Shown: positions 1 to 5,741 of the stretch, piece after piece
Numbering within the stretch: position 1 is the stretch's first letter
How the letters are laid out: every line of letters starts with the position of its first letter
Source of the DNA: an uncultured Collinsella sp.
Lineage (GTDB): Bacteria; Actinomycetota; Coriobacteriia; Coriobacteriales; Coriobacteriaceae
Reading direction: 5' to 3'
Assembly (NCBI GenBank): GCA_902464175.1
Contig: CABQHZ010000006.1
Coordinates: 1-34,752, forward strand
Length of the DNA: 34,752 nt
Translations under genes and position numbers: made by a program
The notes under the pieces: generated by a model
The model's input: only the letters and a program-made list of their open reading frames with translations
The model's database searches: none
Told to the model about the DNA's origin: nothing

Positions 1-2
1 TC

Positions 3-491
3 GAGGCCTATGAGTATGGCGACAACATGCGTGCGCGCCGCAATATGCTTTCGGCGGCGTATAAAGCGGGTGTTGCCTTTACGCGCTCCTATGTTGGATA
101 CGTCCATGCCATCGCGCACAGCCTGGGCGGGCGTTACGGGATTCCCCACGGCTTGGCCAACGCCATCATCTTGCCGCACATGCTTCGTGCCTATGGCGAA
201 GCCGCTGCTCCTAAACTCGCCGATCTCGCCCGCATGGCCGGTATCGCGCCGGCTAACGCGCAGGACAGCCTGGCGGCCGAGGCCTTTATCGATTGGGTCG
301 ACCGCATGAACGAGGCCCTGGGAATCCCCAAATATGTCTCGGGTATTCGCCGCTCCGATATTCCGCAAATGGCGACGCATGCCGATGCCGAGGCCAATCC
401 CCTGTACCCCGTTCCGCTATTAATGGACCGCTTGGAGCTCGAGCATATGTATGAAGTCGTTGCAGGTGGTATGTTTGAGGGCGAGAACTAG
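3..491 (+). CDS. Iron-containing alcohol dehydrogenase, C-terminal part (5' end outside window)
   Basis: The reading frame is open from the window edge, so this is the last ~162 residues of a protein that starts upstream. It contains the Fe-ADH signature HAIAHSLGG...PHGLANAIILPH, encoded at about 108-180. Its histidines bind the catalytic divalent metal in this family, which reduces aldehydes or oxidises alcohols with NAD(P). The stop is 8 nt before the aldehyde dehydrogenase start, so the two are very probably co-transcribed and act on the same alcohol/aldehyde pair. The substrate cannot be read from the fragment, since butanol, propanediol, lactaldehyde and glycerol enzymes share this motif. 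The family is certain; the exact role is not. Confidence 0.9.
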   Translation, partial: EAYEYGDNMRARRNMLSAAYKAGVAFTRSYVGYVHAIAHSLGGRYGIPHGLANAIILPHMLRAYGEAAAPKLADLARMAGIAPANAQDSLAAEAFIDWVDRMNEALGIPKYVSGIRRSDIPQMATHADAEANPLYPVPLLMDRLELEHMYEVVAGGMFEGEN

Positions 492-499
492 GAGGGTCC

Positions 500-1879
500 A
501 TGAACACCGAGGAAATTGCGTGCATCGTCGGCGATCAGCGCGCCTACTTTAAGACGCACGCCACGTTTGATGTCGATGCTCGACGTCGTGCGCTCGTGAG
601 TTTACGCGATGCAGTGCGGGCCCACGAGGCCGATATTGCCCATGCACTCAAGACCGATTTGGGAAAGTCGCATGACGAGGCGTATATGTGCGAGATCGGC
701 ACCTCGCTTTCCGAGATTCGTTATCAGATTGCGCATGTGGCTCGATGGAGTCGCTCGCGCCTGCGTCCGTGTGACCTCGCCAACGCCGTGAGTGTGTGCA
801 AGACGCAGTCCGTGCCCTATGGCGTCACACTCATCATGGCTCCGTGGAACTACCCGTTTTTACTGACGCTCGAGCCACTCGCCGGCGCCCTTGCCGCGGG
901 CAATACCGTGGTCATCAAGCCGAGCGCATATGCGCCGGCTTCGAGCGCGGTGCTCAGACAGATTTGCGAGGAAGCATTTGATCCGCGCCTGGTGACGGTC
1001 GTCGAAGGCGGACGTGCCGAGAATGAGGCGCTGCTCGATGAATGCTGGGACAAAATCTTCTTTACCGGTAGTGTTCCGGTCGGCAAACTCGTCATGGAGC
1101 GCGCGAGCAAAAACCTTACGCCCGTGACGCTTGAGCTGGGCGGCAAGAGTCCCTGCATCGTGGACGCGACGGCAAACTTGAAGGTCGCGGCACGGCGTAT
1201 CGCCTTTGGTAAATGGCTTAACGTAGGGCAGACCTGCGTGGCGCCCGACTACCTGCTGGTCGATGCACGCGTGCACGACGAGCTGCTGGACCTTATCAAG
1301 GAGGAGGTCCGTCGCATGTTTGGCGAGCACCCTCTCGACAACGAGGACTACGGTCATATCGTCAACGCCAAGCATTTCGCGCGTGTGCGCGGGCTGATCG
1401 ATCCCGAGAAGGTCGTGCTTGGAGGTACCGCGCGTGAGGCTTCGCTCAAGATCGAGCCGACGATTTTGGACGGCGTGTCCCCCGATGACGCCGTGATGCA
1501 GGAGGAGATTTTCGGCCCCATCTTGCCGGTGCTGACGTTTGAGAGCCTAGACGAGGCAGAGACGTTTATTACGGATTGCCCGACGCCGTTGGCCCTGTAT
1601 ATCTTTAGTCAAGACCGCGCAGTTCAGCAGCGCTTTGTGCGCTACGTGCCCTTTGGCGGCGGCTGCGTCAACGACACGATCATGCACCTGGCTACGAGCC
1701 ACATGGGCTTTGGCGGCATGGGTGCGAGCGGCATGGGACAGTACCATGGACGCGAGAGCTTCGATACGTTTAGCCACAAGAAGAGCATCGTGAACAAGGC
1801 AACCTGGCTGGACGTGCCATTCCGCTATGCTCCTTACGCAAGCTGGAAGCACAAATTCGTGCGCATGTTTGTGCATTAG
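500..1879 (+). CDS. Aldehyde dehydrogenase family protein (class-3-like)
   Basis: A 459-residue NAD(P)-dependent aldehyde dehydrogenase that oxidises an aldehyde to the carboxylic acid. Visible motifs are APWNYP (residues 114-119, with the active-site Asn117), FTGS (188-191, nucleotide contact), LELGGKSP (211-218, general base Glu212) and NVGQTCVAPDY (241-251, catalytic Cys246). The length of ~460 residues and absence of an N-terminal extension fit the class-3/fatty-aldehyde branch rather than the ~500-residue betaine or acetaldehyde branch. A GGAGG site ends 4 nt before the ATG. It follows the iron-dependent alcohol dehydrogenase with an 8-nt gap, so an alcohol-aldehyde-acid route is likely. 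A strong hairpin at 1905-1938 ends the operon. The substrate is unknown. Confidence 0.93.
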   Translation: MNTEEIACIVGDQRAYFKTHATFDVDARRRALVSLRDAVRAHEADIAHALKTDLGKSHDEAYMCEIGTSLSEIRYQIAHVARWSRSRLRPCDLANAVSVCKTQSVPYGVTLIMAPWNYPFLLTLEPLAGALAAGNTVVIKPSAYAPASSAVLRQICEEAFDPRLVTVVEGGRAENEALLDECWDKIFFTGSVPVGKLVMERASKNLTPVTLELGGKSPCIVDATANLKVAARRIAFGKWLNVGQTCVAPDYLLVDARVHDELLDLIKEEVRRMFGEHPLDNEDYGHIVNAKHFARVRGLIDPEKVVLGGTAREASLKIEPTILDGVSPDDAVMQEEIFGPILPVLTFESLDEAETFITDCPTPLALYIFSQDRAVQQRFVRYVPFGGGCVNDTIMHLATSHMGFGGMGASGMGQYHGRESFDTFSHKKSIVNKATWLDVPFRYAPYASWKHKFVRMFVH

Positions 1880-1904
1880 AATCAGATGACATAGGGATAA
1901 ACAA

Positions 1905-1942
1905 AGTGGCCGTCCCCGCGTAAGCGAAGACGGCCACTTCTC
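1905..1942 (+). terminator. Intrinsic terminator after aldehyde dehydrogenase
   Basis: A perfect 10-bp stem, AGTGGCCGTC (1905-1914) with GACGGCCACT (1929-1938), has a 14-nt loop and starts 25 nt after the aldehyde dehydrogenase stop. The downstream tail is only TTCTC, so the U-tract is short. Position and stem strength still make it the likely end of the alcohol/aldehyde dehydrogenase transcript. Confidence 0.65.
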
Positions 1943-1945
1943 ACG

Positions 1946-2125
1946 ATGAAAACGTGTATCGGAGTTGGCAAGACCCGCTGCCACGGGTGCCATCCGTGTT
2001 CCTATCTTATCTACAAGCGTTCCGTCGCGCAAGCGTTGCGGCAAACGATTGAAAGACGCAGACAGGATGAATTTGTGTCCGCACGGGCCCGTAGACTTCT
2101 CAACTATGTTGTGGATGCTCGCTAA
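1946..2125 (+). CDS. Possible 59-residue Cys-rich mini-protein
   Basis: A short frame from ATG 1946 to TAA 2125. It has a Cys cluster at residues 4, 12, 15 and 18 (TRCHGCHPCSYL), followed by an Arg-rich, probably helical tail. The spacing C-x7-C-x2-C-x2-C could bind zinc or an iron-sulfur cluster. Against it being a gene: no Shine-Dalgarno site precedes the ATG, the ATG lies only 8 nt beyond the terminator stem, and three AGA arginine codons occur in 59 codons, unlike the neighbours. I do not recognise it. It may be chance. Confidence 0.22.
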   Translation: MKTCIGVGKTRCHGCHPCSYLIYKRSVAQALRQTIERRRQDEFVSARARRLLNYVVDAR

Positions 2126-2143
2126 TCGGTAATGGAGGCGCAC

Positions 2144-2323
2144 GTGTTTGATGACGATGACCTGTTCGATCTGACAGACGATCCGTTTGAGTGGGATATG
2201 CTACTCGATGACGATGAGTTGGAGCAGGACCGTAAGAAGCGGCAGGGCAAGAAGGCGCGGGATGACGCTTCGAAAAAGCAGGACAAGCGTCGCCGAGGCC
2301 TGTTCGGCGGGCTCTTTGGGTGA
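2144..2323 (+). CDS. Small charge-segregated hypothetical protein with GLFGGLFG tail
   Basis: A 59-residue protein. I chose GTG 2144 because GGAGG (2134-2138) lies 5 nt upstream; the in-frame ATG at 2132 has no ribosome site. The first ~30 residues are strongly acidic (FDDDDLFDLTDDPFEWDM...) and the next ~25 are rich in Lys/Arg. The protein ends in RRRGLFGGLFG, a short amphipathic or hydrophobic tail. There are no cysteines, no signal peptide and no full membrane helix. The charge split suggests it binds a protein or nucleic acid, but this is inference. It sits 66 nt before the phosphoesterase start with a promoter-like sequence between, so the two need not be an operon. I do not recognise the family. 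Confidence 0.6.
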   Translation: MFDDDDLFDLTDDPFEWDMLLDDDELEQDRKKRQGKKARDDASKKQDKRRRGLFGGLFG

Positions 2324-2349
2324 CTGTCTCATCGCCGCGTCTGTATACT
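2320..2349 (+). promoter_or_regulatory. Candidate sigma-70 promoter before the phosphoesterase
   Basis: TATACT at 2344-2349 matches a -10 box well. A partial -35 (GTGACT, around 2320-2325) lies about 18 nt upstream, overlapping the stop codon of the preceding mini-gene. Transcription would start about 35 nt before the phosphoesterase start codon. Confidence 0.4.
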
Positions 2350-2389
2350 AAACAGGTCTTATACGCGTTGCGAAATGAGGACAGAGACG

Positions 2390-2935
2390 ATGATGTGGTT
2401 TACCGCCGACCTGCACCTGGGCGATACGAATATCTTGCGCGACATGGATCGACCGTTTGATTCGGTCGAGGAGATGAACCGCAAGGTCATCGATGCCATC
2501 AATGAGTGCGTGGCTGTGGACGACCGCCTCTATATCCTGGGAGACTTTACGTATCGATTGCCCATGGCGGAAGCGGTGCGCCTGCGTAGGCGCATCGAAT
2601 GCCAGAACATAACGCTCATCCGTGGTAACCATGACGGCGACTGGGAAGATCCAGACGCGCCGCACATTTGGGATGAGGTGCGCGATTATCTGGAGGTCGC
2701 CCCCGGTTACGCTAAGGGCCATCGCCTGGTAATGAGCCATTACCCCATGCTCAGCTGGAACGGCAAGGCGCGTGGCGCCATCATGTTGCACGGGCATATC
2801 CACAGCAGGGGAGACCGCACCAACGCGCGCAACCGCGATCGCGAGCGCCCAGTCCTTCGCTACGACGTTGGCCTCGATGCCAACGAGTACAAGCCCGTAA
2901 GCCGTGACCAGATTCTCGGCTTCTTTGGACTGTAG
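2390..2935 (+). CDS. Calcineurin-like metallophosphoesterase, short form
   Basis: A ~181-residue protein with the full metallophosphoesterase motif set. Near the N-terminus is TADLHLGDTN (the D-x-H metal pair), followed by GDFTYR, RGNHDGDW (GNHD), MSHYPML and, near the C-terminus, LHGHIHS. These residues bind the two active-site metals that hydrolyse phosphoesters. The length fits the small one-domain group often found with phage-like or accessory genes, whose natural substrates are mostly unknown. The start is taken as ATG 2390 (or 2393), since a GAGG site is at 2377-2380; an in-frame ATG at 2375 overlaps that site and is less likely. A hairpin at 2943-2977 follows. The fold is certain, the substrate is not. 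Confidence 0.88.
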   Translation: MMWFTADLHLGDTNILRDMDRPFDSVEEMNRKVIDAINECVAVDDRLYILGDFTYRLPMAEAVRLRRRIECQNITLIRGNHDGDWEDPDAPHIWDEVRDYLEVAPGYAKGHRLVMSHYPMLSWNGKARGAIMLHGHIHSRGDRTNARNRDRERPVLRYDVGLDANEYKPVSRDQILGFFGL

Positions 2936-2942
2936 CCCTCAA

Positions 2943-2979
2943 ACCACCACAAAGGGGACAGGCACCTTTATGGTGGTCC
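2943..2979 (+). terminator. Gene-end hairpin, GGGGACAGG-loop family, copy 1
   Basis: Stem ACCACCA (2943-2949) with TGGTGGT (2971-2977), one C-A mismatch, then AAAGG (2951-2955) with CCTTT (2965-2969). The 9-nt loop is GGACAGGCA. It begins 8 nt after the phosphoesterase stop. There is no T-run, so it may be a weak terminator, an mRNA-stabilising hairpin or a dispersed palindromic repeat. Two relatives are at 3774-3806 and 17881-17917. Confidence 0.6.
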
Positions 2980-2999
2980 TTGCATAGATTGGAGTCGCT

Positions 3000-3764
3000 A
3001 TGAAGCAATTGCTCATTCGTGCCGACGATATCGGTTATTCGTATGCCGTTAACCTGGGGATTGCCCGCAGCATCAATGAGGGTCTGGTGCGCTCGGCGGG
3101 CTTGATGCCCAATATGCCCGAGGCCGAGCGTGGCTGGTCGCTCGTGGCGGACGCCGGCATTGCGGTGGGCCAGCATACCAACGTGTGCCTGGGCAAGCCG
3201 TGTGCCGACCCGGAGCTCATTCCGAGTATGCTCAACGAGAGCGGTGAGTTCCATAGCAGCCGTACCTTCCGCGAGCATTTTAAGCGCGGCGAAGAACTGA
3301 TCGACTTTGATGAGGCTTGCATCGAGATCCGCGCGCAGCATGACCGCTTTGTAGAGATTGTGGGCCGCGAACCCGATTACTTTGAGGCCCATGCCGTCAT
3401 GAGCAAAAACCTTAACCGAGCGATCTCGGCGGTTGCTCAGGAACTGGGCCTTAAGGAACAGAAGGCGAGCTTCGACCCCACGGCGGTTGTGCGATGCGGT
3501 GCCACCGACCTGCGCATGGTGATGCACTCGATGGAGCCGGGCTACGAACCCAAGGACTCGATTATGCGGACGGTTCGCGAGATGGCGGACGGCGAGACGG
3601 TCGTCTTTGTGTGCCATCCGGGCTATCTCGATCGTTTTATCTTGGAGAACAGCTCGCTTACGACCGATCGCACCAAGGAAGTCGATGCGCTGATCGACCC
3701 CGAGCTTCGCGCTTGGCTTGAGTCTCAATCCGATCTTCGCCTGATCGACTACCGCGACCTGTAA
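3000..3764 (+). CDS. ChbG/HpnK (YdjC) family carbohydrate deacetylase
   Basis: A 254-residue member of the YdjC-like superfamily. The family uses a divalent metal to remove acetyl groups from N-acetylated sugars such as chitin disaccharides. Visible are the N-terminal RADDIGYS (Asp9/Asp10), GQHTNVCLG (His59) and FEAHAVMS (His131), which match the Asp-His-His metal site. A late VCHPGYLD motif also fits. The usual family length is 240-300 residues. GGAG at 2991-2994 gives the start. It stands alone between two hairpins, with no sugar transporter or kinase beside it, so the substrate is not indicated. Confidence 0.88.
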   Translation: MKQLLIRADDIGYSYAVNLGIARSINEGLVRSAGLMPNMPEAERGWSLVADAGIAVGQHTNVCLGKPCADPELIPSMLNESGEFHSSRTFREHFKRGEELIDFDEACIEIRAQHDRFVEIVGREPDYFEAHAVMSKNLNRAISAVAQELGLKEQKASFDPTAVVRCGATDLRMVMHSMEPGYEPKDSIMRTVREMADGETVVFVCHPGYLDRFILENSSLTTDRTKEVDALIDPELRAWLESQSDLRLIDYRDL

Positions 3765-3773
3765 GGACCCAAG

Positions 3774-3806
3774 CCATCGCAAAGGGGATAGGCACCCTCG
3801 CGGTGG
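3774..3806 (+). repeat. Gene-end hairpin, GGGGAYAGG-loop family, copy 2
   Basis: CCATCGC (3774-3780) pairs with GCGGTGG (3800-3806), with one G-U pair. An inner GGG/CCC pairing (3784-3786 with 3795-3797) follows. The core AAAGGGGATAGGCACC differs by one base from copy 1 (AAAGGGGACAGGCACC). It lies 10 nt after the deacetylase stop and just before a canonical terminator. Confidence 0.6.
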
Positions 3807-3810
3807 ATTT

Positions 3811-3845
3811 GGCGCCGTTGCCATTATGGCTGCGGCGCCTTTTTT
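3811..3845 (+). terminator. Strong intrinsic terminator after deacetylase
   Basis: GGCGCCG (3811-3817) pairs with CGGCGCC (3833-3839). An inner GCCA (3820-3823) pairs with TGGC (3827-3830) over a TTA loop. Six Ts follow at 3840-3845. This is the textbook layout of a Rho-independent terminator. Confidence 0.9.
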
Positions 3846-3903
3846 GTCTGCGTGGCGCGGTAGAGTGTAGAAGGTTGAAATTTGCGTCCATCGAGGAGCT
3901 GCT

Positions 3904-5661
3904 ATGAACGAGATCAAGTGCCCGCATTGCGGCGAAGTTTTTAAGGTCGATGCGTCCGGTTATGCGGATATCGTCAAGCAGGTGCGCGATGCCGAGTTCT
4001 CGCGCGATCTTGATGAGCGTGTAAAGGCCGTCCAGCGTGAGGGGGAGCAGGCGTTGGAGCTTGAGCGCTCTCGTTCGACGGCCGCCCTGCAGGAGGTGGA
4101 GTCTCAGCGTAGCGCTCAACTTGCCGAGCAGAAAAACGCCGCGGCTCAGGAGCTGGCACAAGAGGTTGCCAAGCGTGATGCCGAGCTTGCCGAATTGCGT
4201 GCCAAGCTCGAGGGCGCTGCCGCAGAGCGCGAGAGCGCAAGCCAGCGCGCGGCGGTTGAGGCCCGTGCCGACGCTCAAAAGGAGAACGCCGAGCTCCAGC
4301 GCGAAATCGACAACTTGCGTGCGCAGCTGGGGCGCAAGGATGACGAAGCCAAGCTTGCCGAGTCGGCGGCGCGCAATGCTGCTCAAAACGATGTAGCTGC
4401 ACGAGATGCCCAGATTGCCGAGCTGCAGGCCAAGCTTGCTGCGGCGGACAAGGCCCAGGAGATGGCGCTTGCCGCTGCCGCGGCCGAGTCGCAGCGTGAG
4501 CTCGATGCCGCTCGCAGCGAGGCCGAGCGCGCACTTGCTGACTACCGCGCGACGGTACAGGAGAAGCTTTCCGCCGCAAAGGCTCAGTCCGAGCAAGAGG
4601 CCGAGGGGCTGCGCGCCCAGCTGCGCGAGCAGGAACTGATGGCAAAAATGAACCTGACAGAGGCGGTCGCCGCGGCGGAACGAGAGCGCGATGAGGCACG
4701 TGCCAAACTGACGAGCGAGCTGGCGGTGCGCGATTCTCGCGAGGAGCAAGCCAAGGCGGCACACGAGCTCGAGCTTGCGCAGGCCAAGCGCGCGAGCGAT
4801 GACCTGATTCGCTACAAGGATGAAGAGATTGAGCGCCTTAAGGACATGAAGGTTCGCCTGTCCACCAAGATGGTGGGCGAGTCGCTCGAGCAGCACTGCG
4901 AGACCGAGTTTAACCGTCTGCGCATGACGGCATTTCCTAACGCGTACTTCGAGAAGGATAACGATGCGTCCGAGGGTACCAAGGGCGACTTTATCTTCCG
5001 CGAGTGCGACGCGAGCGGTAACGAGGTCATATCGATTATGTTCGAGATGAAAAACGAGAACGACGAGACCGCGACCAAGCATAAAAACGAGGACTTCTTT
5101 AAGAAACTCGATCACGATCGTCGCCAGAAAGGCTGTGAGTACGCGGTGCTCTGCACGCTGCTCGAGCCCGAGAGCGAGCTTTACAACGCGGGAATCGTGG
5201 ACGTGAGCTATCGCTACGAGAAGATGTATGTGATCCGCCCGCAGTTCTTCATTCCCATCATTACGCTGCTGCGCAATGCTGCCATGGGTTCGCTTCGCTA
5301 TAAGCAGGAACTGGCGGAGTACAAGCAGCAGAATATCGATGTCACGAACTTCGAAGCCAAGATGGAGAAGTTCAAGAACGATTTCGGCCGCAACTACGAG
5401 ATCGCGAGTCGCAAGTTCCAAACGGCGATCGATGAAATCGACAAGACGATTAGCCATCTGCAGAAAACCAAGGAGGCGTTGCTGTCCTCCGAGAACAATC
5501 TGCGCCTAGCCAACAAGAAGGCCGACGATCTTACCATTCGCAAGCTCACGTGGGGCAACAAGACCATGAAGGCGGCGTTTGACGAGGCGCGCGGGGCTGT
5601 GCCAGAGACAAACGATGAGCCAGCCGAGGCGGATTCGTATGAGGTCGAGGATGCCGAGTAG
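3904..5661 (+). CDS. DUF2130 protein: zinc-knuckle start, long coiled coil, nuclease-like C-terminal domain
   Basis: A 585-residue protein. The start IKCPHCGEVFKVD gives a CxxC pair (Cys6, Cys9), possibly half of a zinc site. Residues ~25-315 are an Ala/Glu/Arg-rich coiled coil with almost no Gly or Pro. Residues ~320-560 match DUF2130 as I know it. Within it, GESLEQHCETEF (325-336), KGDFIF with Asp362, and FEMKNE with Glu381-x-Lys383 follow the helix-Glu, Asp, Glu-x-Lys order of PD-(D/E)XK nucleases. KHKNEDFFKKLDHDR comes next. The C-terminus is acidic. GAGGAG precedes the ATG. Function is unproven; a DNA-acting structural or nuclease role is inferred from the motif. Confidence 0.85.
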   Translation: MNEIKCPHCGEVFKVDASGYADIVKQVRDAEFSRDLDERVKAVQREGEQALELERSRSTAALQEVESQRSAQLAEQKNAAAQELAQEVAKRDAELAELRAKLEGAAAERESASQRAAVEARADAQKENAELQREIDNLRAQLGRKDDEAKLAESAARNAAQNDVAARDAQIAELQAKLAAADKAQEMALAAAAAESQRELDAARSEAERALADYRATVQEKLSAAKAQSEQEAEGLRAQLREQELMAKMNLTEAVAAAERERDEARAKLTSELAVRDSREEQAKAAHELELAQAKRASDDLIRYKDEEIERLKDMKVRLSTKMVGESLEQHCETEFNRLRMTAFPNAYFEKDNDASEGTKGDFIFRECDASGNEVISIMFEMKNENDETATKHKNEDFFKKLDHDRRQKGCEYAVLCTLLEPESELYNAGIVDVSYRYEKMYVIRPQFFIPIITLLRNAAMGSLRYKQELAEYKQQNIDVTNFEAKMEKFKNDFGRNYEIASRKFQTAIDEIDKTISHLQKTKEALLSSENNLRLANKKADDLTIRKLTWGNKTMKAAFDEARGAVPETNDEPAEADSYEVEDAE

Positions 5662-5680
5662 GGGATAGCGTATCGCGCAA

Positions 5681-5720
5681 AAAGCGGGGCCGCTGGCGAT
5701 GTTGCCAGCGGCCCCGCTTT
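5681..5720. terminator. Bidirectional terminator between convergent genes
   Basis: A perfect 17-bp stem, AAAGCGGGGCCGCTGGC (5681-5697) with its complement at 5704-5720, over a GATGTT loop. A-rich and T-rich flanks lie on both sides. It serves the DUF2130 gene on the + strand and the DUF3516 helicase on the - strand. Confidence 0.93.
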
Positions 5721-5741
5721 GTTTCGTCCCATTGCGCCCGG

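Noticed and set aside
3658..5457. Long open frame of ~600 codons on the - strand opposite the DUF2130 gene
   Set aside because: It is the antisense of Ala/Glu-rich coiled-coil codons in GC-rich DNA, which seldom gives stops. It has no ribosome site or domain and contradicts the clear + strand gene.
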